64,000 bases of DNA from the NCBI GenBank assembly GCA_002733865.1, contig NVXM01000028.1, positions 43,380 to 107,379 on the forward strand, in the 5' to 3' direction. The translations under genes were made by a program, and so were the position numbers. This stretch comes from Sphingopyxis sp. (GTDB lineage: Bacteria; Pseudomonadota; Alphaproteobacteria; Sphingomonadales; Sphingomonadaceae). Numbering within the stretch: position 1 is the first letter of the stretch; every line of letters begins with the position of its first letter. This document shows positions 54,498 to 63,353 of this stretch, one piece after another. The notes under the pieces were generated by a model that saw nothing but the letters and a program-made list of their open reading frames with translations, ran no database searches and had not been told where the DNA came from.

Positions 54498-55562
54498 CTA
54501 CACCCGCGCAAATAGGGCCTTGGCGAGGAAACGGCGTGACATATGGCCATGGGGCCGCAGATCCTGGACCACCAGACCGCTGAAGAACTGACTGGCGCTG
54601 GCGTCCCAGCTATATGTTCGGCCATGCGCTACGCAGGCGCCCGGATCAAGCGTCAGGGCGCGCTGGATTGCATCGTTCAGATTGGCAGCCATTGCACCGC
54701 TGTCTTCGGTCAGGATATCGACGGGACCGGTTACCGGAAACGCCGCCACCGGTGTGCCGCAGGCCAGTGCCTCTATGATCACCAGTCCGAATGTATCGGT
54801 CTTGCTTGGAAAGACAAACACATCGGCACCGGCATAATAGCCGGCCAGCGTGCGGCCCGATTGCCGCCCGGCAAAATGCACATCTGGATGGCGCGCTTTC
54901 AATCCTTCCAGCGCAGGGCCATCCCCGACGACCACCTTCGAACCAGGCTGATTGCTGTCGAGGAAGGCTTCAATATTTTTCTCGATCGCCACCCTGCCGA
55001 CATAGAGCTGGATCGGTCGGGCAAGTTGCTCATAAGCTTGCGGTGGCGGCGCGTCTGTGCAGAAATTTTCGAGATCGACGCCGCGGCTCCAGTGATGCAC
55101 GTGACCCAGGCGTTCGCTGCGCAACTGGGCACGGACGCTCTCGGTGGACACCATGATCGCTTCCGATTTTCGGTGGAACCAGCGGATATAGGGCCAGAAC
55201 ATACGCGGCGACAGCTTCGTCCTCTTGGCCAGATATTCCGGGAACTGTGTGTGATAAGCGGTTGTAAAAGGACGCCCTTTTCTGCGGCACCAGCGCCGCG
55301 CCTGAATGCAGAGCGGTCCTTCTGTGGCCAGATGAACGGCGTCAGCGCCGAAGGCCTCGATCCGCTTGCCGATGGTACTGGCTCTGCCAAAAGACAGGCG
55401 AATTTCCGGATAGCTGGGCGCCGGTATTGAGCGAAATTGATCGGGGGAAATGACAAGCACCTCATGCCCCCTGTCGCGGAGCAGTCGAACCACCGTATCC
55501 AATGTTCGCACCACCCCGTTGACCTGGGGATGCCAGGCGTCGGTAACCAGTGCAATCCTCAT
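54498..55562 (-). CDS. glycosyltransferase family 4-type
   Basis: A 354-aa GT-B-fold enzyme. N-terminal DAWHPQVNGVVRTLDTVV, the central LYVGRVAIEKNIEAFLDS and GDGPALEGLKARHPDVHFAG, and the C-terminal donor-site block FPSKTDTFGLVIIEALACG match the MgtA/SqdX-like group that glycosylates diacylglycerol or lipids. The upstream gene overlaps by ATGA (55559-55562), so it forms an operon with the LpxH-like metallophosphoesterase. Acceptor lipid inferred only. Confidence 0.88.
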   Translation of the reverse strand: MRIALVTDAWHPQVNGVVRTLDTVVRLLRDRGHEVLVISPDQFRSIPAPSYPEIRLSFGRASTIGKRIEAFGADAVHLATEGPLCIQARRWCRRKGRPFTTAYHTQFPEYLAKRTKLSPRMFWPYIRWFHRKSEAIMVSTESVRAQLRSERLGHVHHWSRGVDLENFCTDAPPPQAYEQLARPIQLYVGRVAIEKNIEAFLDSNQPGSKVVVGDGPALEGLKARHPDVHFAGRQSGRTLAGYYAGADVFVFPSKTDTFGLVIIEALACGTPVAAFPVTGPVDILTEDSGAMAANLNDAIQRALTLDPGACVAHGRTYSWDASASQFFSGLVVQDLRPHGHMSRRFLAKALFARV

Positions 55563-56473
55563 GCCGCCTGCCCGATCTGGCTATCCACCGCGGTCAGTTT
55601 GACCGGCTGCTCCTCGCGCTGCTTGCGCGCGTTGATTTCGTCGGCCCAGTGGAGAATCTGCATCTGGCCGTCATCGCATTCGACCAGTGCTGTGCATCCT
55701 TCGACCCAGTCGCCGTCGTTATAATATTCGATGCCTTTGATCATCCGATGCTCGGCGGTGTGGATGTGGCCGCATACCACACCATCGACACCGCGGCTTT
55801 CGGCCGCCTTGGCCACGGTTTCCTCGTAGCGCCCGATAAATTCCACAGCATTCTTGACCTTGTGCTTGGCCATTTTTGACAGCGACCAGTAAGGCAGGTC
55901 AAGCCGGTTGCGCACCTTGTTGACCAGCCAGTTGAGGCGCATCAGCGCTACATAGGCGGCGTCACCGATCACGGCCAGCCAGCGGTGCGCCAGCATTACC
56001 GTGTCAAACTCGTCGCCATGCAACACCAGCAACCGCCGGCCATCGGCAGTTTCGTGGATGGCCGACCGGCGGATTTCGACACCGCCAAAATTCAGCCCGG
56101 TGAACTGGCGAAACATTTCATCATGGTTGCCGGGAATATAGACAATCCGCGTGCCGCGCTTGGCCCGCTTCAGAATGCGCCAGATGATGTCATTGTGGCT
56201 GTCCGGCCAGAAAAACCGCTTTTTCATCCGCCAGCCGTCGATGATATCACCAACCAGATAGAGCGTGTCGCTGTCTACATGATCCAGGAAATCGATCAGC
56301 ATGTCGGCGTTGCAGCCGCGGGTGCCAAGATGAATGTCGGAGATCCAGATCGTCCGGTACCGCGTCCGGTCCCGCGCGCGCACCCTGGGCTTGCGCTTCA
56401 GACGCGCCTCGTATCGATCGGCGTCGAGCAGCGGAACATCGGCTTTGGTAAAAGGCGGAAATTGCTTGGCCAT
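55559..56473 (-). CDS. LpxH-like metallophosphoesterase (UDP-diacylglucosamine diphosphatase-type)
   Basis: About 304 aa with all metallophosphoesterase motifs: WISDIHLGTRGCNAD, LVGDIIDGWRMKK, PGNHDEMFR, and the paired VLHGDEFD and VCGHIHTAEH. The sequence resembles LpxH-related enzymes paired with glycosyltransferases in alphaproteobacteria. A candidate cleaves a pyrophosphate-linked lipid or lipid A precursor; not proven. ATG at 56473 has GGAG 5 nt upstream; the longer frame starts at 56494. Its stop overlaps the glycosyltransferase start. Confidence 0.85.
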   Translation of the reverse strand: MAKQFPPFTKADVPLLDADRYEARLKRKPRVRARDRTRYRTIWISDIHLGTRGCNADMLIDFLDHVDSDTLYLVGDIIDGWRMKKRFFWPDSHNDIIWRILKRAKRGTRIVYIPGNHDEMFRQFTGLNFGGVEIRRSAIHETADGRRLLVLHGDEFDTVMLAHRWLAVIGDAAYVALMRLNWLVNKVRNRLDLPYWSLSKMAKHKVKNAVEFIGRYEETVAKAAESRGVDGVVCGHIHTAEHRMIKGIEYYNDGDWVEGCTALVECDDGQMQILHWADEINARKQREEQPVKLTAVDSQIGQAA

Positions 56474-56579
56474 ATTCACTCCCATGGAAACCATCCATGG
56501 ACACGGCCATACGCCTCGATTGTTACAGCCCGATTCCCATTTTATGAAGCTTTGGTGACGGAAAATGCCGGTTCTTGGC

Positions 56580-57017
56580 TCAGATTTTCAGATATTGGCG
56601 CAGCTGATATTGCAGATGAGGCACCGCCCGATCACTGGTTACGAATTCGGCCACCGACATCATCTGCCAATCCTGCCCCTCATCGCCGAAAACAATCTCG
56701 TCCAATATTTCGGGCGCCAAGCGGCAGACGAAGAACAGAGCGGCGTCGCCGGAGCCGCGCCAGTTTGGATAAGTCCGCACATGTTCAAAGGTCGCAGTGG
56801 CGATGCGTATGCCAAATTCTTCAAACGTCTCCCGGGCAACACATTGCGCGCCAGTTTCTCCATTTTCCCGCCCGCCACCTGGCAGATCCAGCATGTCGGG
56901 GAAAGGAATGTCCGGCCGGTCGTCCCGGCGATAAACCAGAATTTGATCGTCAACAAAAATGGCGACCTTTGCGCCGTGAAAATCGATGCCGCCGCTACCA
57001 ATCCCGGACTCGCCCAT
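56580..57017 (-). CDS. NUDIX hydrolase
   Basis: 145 aa. The Nudix box GGRENGETGAQCVARETFEEFG is complete (GX5EX7REUXEEXGU with the expected catalytic Glu residues). Family members hydrolyse nucleoside diphosphates linked to another moiety, often damaged nucleotides. Starts 5 nt after the quinone oxidoreductase stop on the same strand, so likely co-transcribed. Substrate unknown. Confidence 0.92.
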   Translation of the reverse strand: MGESGIGSGGIDFHGAKVAIFVDDQILVYRRDDRPDIPFPDMLDLPGGGRENGETGAQCVARETFEEFGIRIATATFEHVRTYPNWRGSGDAALFFVCRLAPEILDEIVFGDEGQDWQMMSVAEFVTSDRAVPHLQYQLRQYLKI

Positions 57018-57022
57018 CGCTG

Positions 57023-58033
57023 CTATTCGACGATCAGAACAATCTTGCCGATATGATCGCCGGCTTCCATGTGAGCATGGGCTTTGGCGGCATCGGCAAG
57101 CGCAAAGCGTTCGTCCATCACCGGTTTCAATTTGCCCGCTTCAACCTCCGGCCAGACGTAGCGCTGCAGGTCATCAGCAATCAGCGCCTTTCGCTCGGCA
57201 GACTGGGGGCGCAGTGTAGAACCGGACAGAGTCAGCCGATTCATCATGATCTGCGCCATATTGAGCGTCGCCTTCGCGCCGCCCTGTACTGCGATCGTCA
57301 CATGGCGGCCATCTTGCTTCAAACATTGCAGATTGCGCGCAACATAGTCACCGGCAACCATGTCGAGCACGATTTCAACGCCCTCGCCATCGGTGATCTT
57401 TTTGACCTCCTCGACAAAGTCCTGGCTTTTGTAGTTGATCGCGTGATCTGCACCGATTTGCTTCGCAGCCGTACATTTCTGATCGCTACCGCAAGTCACA
57501 ATCACGTTGAGACCAAAGAGCTTGCCCAGCATGATCGAGGTGGTACCGATACCGCTGGTGCCGCCGTGGACCAGCACCGTTTCGCCTTCCCGCGCAAAGC
57601 CGCGGTTGAACAAATTGCCCCACACGGTGAACAACGTTTCGGGCAAGGCAGCCGCCTCGGCCATCGTCAGGCTGTCGGGGACAGGCAAACATTGACCGAC
57701 CGGAGTCACGCAGAATTCGGCATAGCCGCCACCGTTGGTCAGCGCACAGACCTTGCGGCCCATCCACTCAGCTTCAACGCCGTCGCCCAGTGCGACAACA
57801 GTGCCCGACACCTCCAGCCCAGGCAGCGGCGACGCGCCTGGCGGCGCTGGATAGAGCCCCTTGCGCTGCACGACATCCGGGCGATTAACACCGGCAGCGG
57901 CGACCCGGATCAGGACTTCACCCTGCTTGGGTTGTGGAACCGGCTGCGTGACTGATTGCAAGACCTCGGGCCCGCCCGGTTCGCTAATCGCGATAGCGGT
58001 CATCTCTTTTTGCAACAGTTCAGATTCAATCAT
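57023..58033 (-). CDS. zinc-independent quinone oxidoreductase (medium-chain dehydrogenase)
   Basis: A 336-aa member of the zeta-crystallin/quinone reductase branch of MDR enzymes, like PIG3. NADPH motif VHGGTSGIGTTSIMLGKL; substrate region PDVVQRKGLYPAPPGASPLPGLEVSG. It lacks the catalytic Zn cysteine cluster, as expected for the subgroup. It probably reduces quinones or enals with NADPH. An in-frame ATG at 58003 (MTAIAISEPGG) is another possible start. First gene of the operon with the NUDIX gene, divergent from DUF1192. Confidence 0.92.
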   Translation of the reverse strand: MIESELLQKEMTAIAISEPGGPEVLQSVTQPVPQPKQGEVLIRVAAAGVNRPDVVQRKGLYPAPPGASPLPGLEVSGTVVALGDGVEAEWMGRKVCALTNGGGYAEFCVTPVGQCLPVPDSLTMAEAAALPETLFTVWGNLFNRGFAREGETVLVHGGTSGIGTTSIMLGKLFGLNVIVTCGSDQKCTAAKQIGADHAINYKSQDFVEEVKKITDGEGVEIVLDMVAGDYVARNLQCLKQDGRHVTIAVQGGAKATLNMAQIMMNRLTLSGSTLRPQSAERKALIADDLQRYVWPEVEAGKLKPVMDERFALADAAKAHAHMEAGDHIGKIVLIVE

Positions 58034-58133
58034 CGAATAGCCCCCCGAAAAATTTGCGATCCCTCAGTTTCGCGCCCTTATTGACAGCAAAGCGCGAGCG
58101 GTCAACATTACGCTGCAGGAGGCATGTCGATTC

Positions 58134-58331
58134 ATGGATGATGACGAAAATTTACCGCGCAACGCCAATGATCCGCTGGTTTTGCTCGTGAAGCAGGATC
58201 TCGACCCATTATCTGTTGACGAATTGGACCAGCGTATTTCCTTATTAAAGTCGGAAATAAACCGTTGTGAAGCCAAGAAACAATTTGCGGTTAGCCACCG
58301 GGCCAGTGCAGAAAATCTGTTCAAAAAGTGA
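58134..58331 (+). CDS. DUF1192 small protein
   Basis: A 65-aa protein with the DUF1192 signature: LDPLSVDELDQRISLLKSEI followed by NRCEAKKQFAVSHRASAE. DUF1192 is an alphaproteobacterial family of small helical proteins (a probable coiled coil); function unknown. Divergent from the quinone oxidoreductase by 100 nt. The 268-nt gap downstream (58332-58599) carries the clpA leader and no gene; it has a GTTAACCTTGCTTAAC imperfect palindrome near 58358. Confidence 0.88.
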   Translation: MDDDENLPRNANDPLVLLVKQDLDPLSVDELDQRISLLKSEINRCEAKKQFAVSHRASAENLFKK

Positions 58332-58599
58332 TAAATGCTGGCTTTCCATCAAGCATTTGTTAACCTTGCTTAACAATATTCAGGTCCAGAGGTTCAATTT
58401 TGGACCCTATTGCAGGAGGGACACGAAAAACTGGCAGCTTTCTCTGGCTGCTTGCTGATCCGATCGCGCTGCCCTTGACGTTTCACGCATGGGTCACGAT
58501 CTAGATAGCAAGTATTTGGGTAAAGCCCGAAACACGATGACACAGCATCAGTTTCGGCAACCGGGGCAGTAACACTGGCCCAATATTGGAGTAAAATAT

Positions 58600-60918
58600 A
58601 TGCCATCATTCGCGGAATCGCTCGAAAAAACGCTGCATCAGGCGCTAAAAAATGCCTCTGATCGCAGTCATGAATATGCCACGCTCGAGCATCTCCTTCT
58701 CGCATTGGTTGACGATGGCGACGCGTCTCAAGTGATGAACGCGTGCGGTGTTGATCTGGCCGAGCTGGAAGATGCCGTCATTCTCTATCTCGACAGCGAA
58801 CTGGACTCGCTTAAGGTCGAAAAGGCCATAGACCCCTCCCCTACATCCGGATTCCAGCGCGTCGTGCAGCGTGCGATCCTGCACGTTCAGTCATCGGGCA
58901 AAGATGAAGTCACCGGTGCCAACGTGCTCGTCGCCCTGTTCTCCGAGCGCGAAAGCTATGCGGTCTATTTCCTGCAGCAGCAGGACATGAGCCGTCTGGA
59001 TGCCGTCAGCTATATCAGCCACGGCGTCGGCAAGGGCGGCCAGACCTCGGAACCGGCCGAATTGTCCAGCATGGATAGCGAGCAGGACAAGAAAGAGAAG
59101 AACAAGAAAGAGACCGCGCTCGATCAGTTTACGGTCAATCTCAACGTCAAGGCTGAAGACGGTCGCATTGATCCGCTGATCGGGCGGCAGGCAGAGGTGG
59201 ACCGGACGGTCCAGATCCTGTGCCGGCGGTCGAAGAACAACCCACTTTATGTCGGCGAACCGGGCGTCGGCAAAACGGCGATCGCCGAAGGCCTTGCGCT
59301 CCGCATCGTTGAGGAAAACGTGCCCGACGTGCTGAAGCCGGCGGTGATCTATTCGCTCGATATGGGCTCGCTGCTCGCCGGTACTCGCTATCGCGGTGAT
59401 TTCGAAGAGCGTCTGAAACAGGTTGTTTCGGAGCTTGAGAAAATGCCCGACGCGATCCTGTTCATCGACGAAATCCACACGGTCATCGGTGCCGGTGCGA
59501 CCAGCGGCGGTGCGATGGATGCTTCCAATCTGCTCAAGCCGGCCCTTTCCGGCGGCATGATTCGTTGCATTGGATCAACCACTTACAAGGAATTCCGCAA
59601 CCATTTTGAGAAGGACCGCGCGTTGCTGCGGCGCTTCCAGAAAATCGATATCAACGAGCCGTCGGTTGAGGATACGATCAAGATCCTGGCTGGCCTGCGC
59701 GGTGCCTTCGAAGAGCATCACAAGGTCCGCTATTCGCCGGATGCGCTGAAATCAGCGGTCGAACTGTCGACGCGCTATATCAACGACCGCAAACTGCCGG
59801 ACAAGGCGATTGACGTGATCGACGAAGTCGGGGCGATGCAGATGCTGTTGCCGCCTTCGCGCCGAAAGAAGATGATCACTGCCCGGGATATCGAGGCCGT
59901 AATCGCCACCATGGCGCGGATCCCGCCCAAGTCCGTATCGAAGGACGACAAGAAGACGCTGGAGAATCTGGAAAAAGATCTCAAGCGTGTGGTCTTCGGC
60001 CAGGACGAAGCTATCAGCAAGCTGGCCAGCGCCATCAAGCTGTCCCGTGCCGGCCTGCGCGAACCGGAAAAGCCGATTGGCAATTATCTGTTCAGCGGGC
60101 CGACCGGGGTCGGAAAGACCGAAGTCGCACGGCAGCTGTCGTCAATCATGGGCATTCCGCTCAAGCGCTTCGACATGTCGGAATATATGGAACGGCACAG
60201 CGTTTCCCGGCTGATCGGCGCGCCTCCGGGCTATGTCGGCTATGACCAGGGCGGCCTCCTGACCGATGCGATTGATCAGAACCCGCATTGCGTGCTGCTG
60301 CTCGACGAGATTGAGAAGGCGCATCCCGATCTGTTCAATATCCTGCTGCAGGTTATGGACAATGGCAAGCTGACCGATCATCATGGCAAGACCGTAGATT
60401 TCCGCAACGTGGTGCTGATCATGACCACCAATGCGGGCGCGTCCGACATGGCGAAAGAAGGCATTGGTTTCGGCAATATGTCCAAGGAAGATGCTGGCGA
60501 CGAAGCGGTGAAGAAAATGTTCACTCCGGAATTTCGCAACCGTCTGGATGCGATCGTCCCCTTCGCCTATCTGCCGCCGGAAGTCGTGTCGCGGGTCGTC
60601 GAGAAGTTCATTCTCGAGCTGGAACTGCAACTGGCCGACCAGAATGTCCATATCACGCTCGACGAGGATGCGCAGGCATGGCTCACCGAGCGCGGTTATG
60701 ACAGGCTCTACGGTGCGCGCCCGATGGGCCGCCTGATTCAGGAGAAGATCAAGCAGCCGCTCGCCGAAGAACTGCTGTTCGGCAAGCTCAAGAATGGCGG
60801 CGAGGTCAAGGTGCATCTGAAAGACGGGGCGCTGACCTTTGAGATCACCGCGGCCGCGCCCAAGGCGAAGAAAAAGAAAGCGCCGGCAAAGAAGAAAGCC
60901 GACAGCAAAGCGAAATAA
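58600..60918 (+). CDS. clpA: ClpA ATP-dependent unfoldase
   Basis: A 772-aa AAA+ protein: N-domain (residues 1-145, two ClpN repeats), D1 AAA module with Walker A GEPGVGKT starting at about residue 219 and IFLDEIHT-like ILFIDEIHTVIGAG, D2 with Walker A GPTGVGKT at about residue 500 and LLDEIEKAHPD. ClpP loop expected in D2 (IGF-type: IGFG). It unfolds substrates for ClpP, and ClpS normally acts as adaptor, though no clpS is next to it here. GGAG precedes the ATG at 58600. The C-terminus is Lys-rich (KAKKKKAPAKKKADSKAK). Confidence 0.97.
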   Translation: MPSFAESLEKTLHQALKNASDRSHEYATLEHLLLALVDDGDASQVMNACGVDLAELEDAVILYLDSELDSLKVEKAIDPSPTSGFQRVVQRAILHVQSSGKDEVTGANVLVALFSERESYAVYFLQQQDMSRLDAVSYISHGVGKGGQTSEPAELSSMDSEQDKKEKNKKETALDQFTVNLNVKAEDGRIDPLIGRQAEVDRTVQILCRRSKNNPLYVGEPGVGKTAIAEGLALRIVEENVPDVLKPAVIYSLDMGSLLAGTRYRGDFEERLKQVVSELEKMPDAILFIDEIHTVIGAGATSGGAMDASNLLKPALSGGMIRCIGSTTYKEFRNHFEKDRALLRRFQKIDINEPSVEDTIKILAGLRGAFEEHHKVRYSPDALKSAVELSTRYINDRKLPDKAIDVIDEVGAMQMLLPPSRRKKMITARDIEAVIATMARIPPKSVSKDDKKTLENLEKDLKRVVFGQDEAISKLASAIKLSRAGLREPEKPIGNYLFSGPTGVGKTEVARQLSSIMGIPLKRFDMSEYMERHSVSRLIGAPPGYVGYDQGGLLTDAIDQNPHCVLLLDEIEKAHPDLFNILLQVMDNGKLTDHHGKTVDFRNVVLIMTTNAGASDMAKEGIGFGNMSKEDAGDEAVKKMFTPEFRNRLDAIVPFAYLPPEVVSRVVEKFILELELQLADQNVHITLDEDAQAWLTERGYDRLYGARPMGRLIQEKIKQPLAEELLFGKLKNGGEVKVHLKDGALTFEITAAAPKAKKKKAPAKKKADSKAK

Positions 60919-60942
60919 GCTGCGGCAAAAGCGCTAAACATC

Positions 60943-60979
60943 AAAAAAAGCGGCGTGGGCAATTCCCACGCCGCTTTTT
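60943..60979. terminator. bidirectional rho-independent terminator
   Basis: Perfect 10-bp stem gcggcgtggg / cccacgccgc, loop caatt, with a seven-A run on the left and a five-T run on the right. It serves both clpA and the convergent EthD-type gene. Confidence 0.92.
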
Positions 60980-61014
60980 ATGGATCGCTCCTGAGGACTT
61001 GGCCCGCTAGCGAC

Positions 61015-61359
61015 TCATACGGCACTGTCGATCCGCAGCGACCGCGTCGCATCGCTAATCAGAAAATTCGCTTCATCGGCACGGATTGCGTCGAGCACGT
61101 CCGGATTGGCCGTAGCTTGCAGGAACGCATCATAATCGGCGCTTGTGGCGAAGTGGATTTCCGTGATCACATCAAAATCAGGATCGGCCTGGGTGGCACT
61201 GATCCGGCTCTCCGACCGGTCAATATAATGGCGTTGATAGTGGGCGAACATCGGCAATAACCGTTTGATCAACGGCACATGATGCGCCTCATAATAGGCG
61301 CGGAATTCCTCCGCCGACAGTTCCGGCTTTTTTGAAATCAAAAAGAAATGCTTGATCAT
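61015..61359 (-). CDS. EthD-domain protein
   Basis: A 114-aa ferredoxin-like alpha+beta protein of the EthD (DUF4286/EthD) group: MIKHFFLISKKPELSAEEFR, YYEAHHVPLIKRLLP, YDAFLQATANPDVLDAIRAD, EANF. EthD proteins form dimeric small-molecule-binding or degrading enzymes beside oxygenases. GGAGGGG lies ahead of the ATG at 61359. Function here not clear. Confidence 0.85.
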   Translation of the reverse strand: MIKHFFLISKKPELSAEEFRAYYEAHHVPLIKRLLPMFAHYQRHYIDRSESRISATQADPDFDVITEIHFATSADYDAFLQATANPDVLDAIRADEANFLISDATRSLRIDSAV

Positions 61360-61503
61360 GACGGCCCCTCCACGCCGGCGCAGGCATCTACGCCCTATTT
61401 AGCTGTATGGTACTTGTTAATCGTCAAAACCAAACCCACAAAAGAACGGGTTGCCAACCAATGGGTAAAAATCGCAGCGCTCTTCAGCGGGTCAGAAACA
61501 CTC

Positions 61504-61521
61504 CTGACAGAATGCTGTCAG
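61504..61521. promoter_or_regulatory. perfect CTGACAG-N4-CTGTCAG inverted repeat
   Basis: Two 7-bp arms with a 4-bp spacer, 49 nt before the VOC gene. WYL-domain YafY-type regulators commonly have TGACAG/CTGTCA sites at their own promoters, and such a regulator is the second gene of the operon, so this is its probable operator (inference). Confidence 0.7.
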
Positions 61522-61569
61522 TAGGGGTATGACATAGGTTCCTTGTTCAACCAACAAAGGAGCGAGACA

Positions 61570-61944
61570 ATGACCGATATGGCCCATGATCAACTGGTTT
61601 GGGTGGAAGTGCCTGCGACCGATCTAGAGCGTGCGAAAGCCTTTTACGAAGCCGTTTTGGAAATTTCCCTGATCGAGAATGATGACGGACCGCAAAAAAT
61701 GCATATGATCCCTAGCAAGGGGGATACAATGTGCGGCCATCTGTATGAAGGCAAACCCGTGACATCCGGCGACGGCCCTACTCCACATTTCGCCACCAGG
61801 AGCGAACTTGCCGATGCGAGGAAGCGGGTCAAGGCCGCGGGCGGTGAAGTGGTTTCCGGACCGATTGCCCTGCCCGCTGCGGCGTTCTTTTACGCCAAGG
61901 ACACCGAAGGCAATTCCATCGGCGTTTTCAAGTTTAACGACTGA
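61570..61944 (+). CDS. VOC-family (glyoxalase/bleomycin resistance) protein
   Basis: A 124-aa protein of the vicinal-oxygen-chelate superfamily: WVEVPATDLERAKAFYEAVL in the first beta-alpha-beta unit, MIPSKGDTMCGHLYEG, and AFFYAKDTEGNSIGVFKFND as the last unit. Metal-binding residues may be incomplete. AAGGAGCGAG lies upstream of the ATG at 61570. The stop overlaps the following start (TGATG at 61942-61946), so it is coupled to the regulator and GST. Confidence 0.9.
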   Translation: MTDMAHDQLVWVEVPATDLERAKAFYEAVLEISLIENDDGPQKMHMIPSKGDTMCGHLYEGKPVTSGDGPTPHFATRSELADARKRVKAAGGEVVSGPIALPAAAFFYAKDTEGNSIGVFKFND

Positions 61945-62663
61945 TGCGCAGAGCCGACCGCCTTTTTCAGATCGTTCAATATCTGCGTGGCGGTCGGCTC
62001 GTGACGGCTGCAAAGCTTGCGGACCGGCTGGAGGTTTCGGAGCGCACGATCTATCGCGATATCGCCGACCTTCAATCCACCGGCGTCCCGATCGATGGCG
62101 AAGCCGGTATCGGCTATATCATGCGCAGCGGCTTCGACTTGCCGCCACTGATGTTTACCCGCGACGAAATCGTTGCCCTGGTGACTGGCGCACGGATGGT
62201 CCGGGCCTGGGGCGGCAACGCGATGACGGCTGCGGCGGAAGAAGCGCTGATCAAGATCGAGGCTGTGTTGCCGGACGCGGAGCGCAGCAGGATCAACGAC
62301 ATCAAGATATTCTCGCCCCGTATCGGATTGGGGGGTGAGGCCAGCATCTTGATTGACCGCTGCGAACAGGCTGTTGATGCGAAGGAAATCCTTGTTCTGG
62401 ATTATGTCGCCGAAGATGGCAGCTCGACCAACCGGATGGTCCAGCCGCTGGGTCTCTGGTTTTGGGGAAAGGTATGGACGTTGGTTGCATGGTGTCAATT
62501 TCGCTATGATTTCAGGGCCTTCCGCCTCGACCGTATCTCTGCACTAACCGGCACCGGTACCTTCTTCCAGCCCGACCCCATACGCTCACTCGAGGAATTC
62601 TCCCGGCTGCAGCGAGAAAATTACCGGTCCCAAACAGAATATACAAAACATGAAGGAAAATAA
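61944..62663 (+). CDS. WYL-domain transcriptional regulator, YafY type
   Basis: A 239-aa regulator: N-terminal winged helix (LFQIVQYLRGGRLVTAAKLA; ERTIYRDIADLQSTGVPIDG) and a C-terminal WYL-type effector domain (DYVAEDGSSTNRMVQPLGLW; YDFRAFRLDRISALTG). It probably senses a small ligand and controls its own operon through the CTGACAG inverted repeat at 61504. Starts overlap the VOC stop; 1 nt separates it from the GST start region. Confidence 0.92.
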   Translation: MRRADRLFQIVQYLRGGRLVTAAKLADRLEVSERTIYRDIADLQSTGVPIDGEAGIGYIMRSGFDLPPLMFTRDEIVALVTGARMVRAWGGNAMTAAAEEALIKIEAVLPDAERSRINDIKIFSPRIGLGGEASILIDRCEQAVDAKEILVLDYVAEDGSSTNRMVQPLGLWFWGKVWTLVAWCQFRYDFRAFRLDRISALTGTGTFFQPDPIRSLEEFSRLQRENYRSQTEYTKHEGK

Positions 62664-62664
62664 G

Positions 62665-63282
62665 ATGACTCTGAAATTCTACACCAACCCGATGTCACGC
62701 GCCCAGATTGTCCGCTGGGCGCTGCACGAAGCGGGCGCGGACTATGATCAGGTCCTGCTCGAATATGACACCACGATGAAGGCGGATGACTATCTGAAGG
62801 TCAATCCGATGGGAAAGGTTCCGGCGATTGACCATGACGGCAAAGTTGTGACGGAATGTGCGGCGATCTGCGCCTATCTCGCGGAAGCCTTCCCGGATGC
62901 CGGCCTGGCCCCCACACCATCCGAACAGGCAGATTATTTTCGCTGGCTGTTCTTTACCGCCGGGCCGGTCGAGCAGGCGATAACCAATCGGTCGCTGGAC
63001 TTCGCCGTGACGGCCGATCAGGAAAGAATGGCCGGCTATGGCAATTATGACCAGGTGGTTGACGTTCTGGATGCCAAGTTTCAGGCGGATCAATATGTCT
63101 GCGGCAAGCGGTTTACTATGGCCGACGTCTATATCGGAGCCCAGATCGTCTGGGGAACGCAGTTCGGAACCCTGCCCGACCGTAGTTCCTTTCTCGCTTA
63201 CGCCAGGCGAGTGACGGACCGTAGCGCCTATCTGGCCGCGAAAGCGATCGACGATGGACTCATCGCAGAGGCAAGCCAGTAA
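62665..63282 (+). CDS. glutathione S-transferase
   Basis: A 205-aa GST: N-terminal thioredoxin-like domain (LKFYTNPMSRAQIVRWALHE; DYLKVNPMGKVPAIDHDG; cis-Pro region) and C-terminal helical domain (GKRFTMADVYIGAQIVWG). It conjugates or isomerises electrophilic compounds with glutathione. AAGGAAA precedes the ATG at 62665; the frame also opens at 62650. Third gene of the operon VOC-YafY-GST, which fits a toxic electrophile response. Confidence 0.92.
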   Translation: MTLKFYTNPMSRAQIVRWALHEAGADYDQVLLEYDTTMKADDYLKVNPMGKVPAIDHDGKVVTECAAICAYLAEAFPDAGLAPTPSEQADYFRWLFFTAGPVEQAITNRSLDFAVTADQERMAGYGNYDQVVDVLDAKFQADQYVCGKRFTMADVYIGAQIVWGTQFGTLPDRSSFLAYARRVTDRSAYLAAKAIDDGLIAEASQ

Positions 63283-63302
63283 GCTGGCCACGAATGACGG
63301 GA

Positions 63303-63327
63303 AGCCGGATGGTTATTCCATCCGGCT
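63303..63327. terminator. hairpin between convergent genes
   Basis: Perfect 10-bp stem agccggatgg / ccatccggct with loop ttatt. No strong T-run follows on either strand, so it may be a weak terminator or mRNA-stabilising stem after the GST gene. Confidence 0.5.
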
Positions 63328-63353
63328 CCGTATTCTGCCGATTTTATAGTAAT

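Noticed and set aside
55985..57955. 656-aa plus-strand frame opposite metallophosphoesterase, NUDIX and quinone reductase
   Set aside because: Each opposing gene has intact catalytic motifs, so this is an antisense artefact.
58358..58375. GTTAACCTTGCTTAAC near-palindrome as a CtrA site
   Set aside because: Spacing between TTAA halves is 6 rather than the usual 7, so it was not called a CtrA box.
58474..58510. CTTGAC-containing heat-shock-like promoter before clpA
   Set aside because: The -10 region does not match the sigma-32 consensus well enough.
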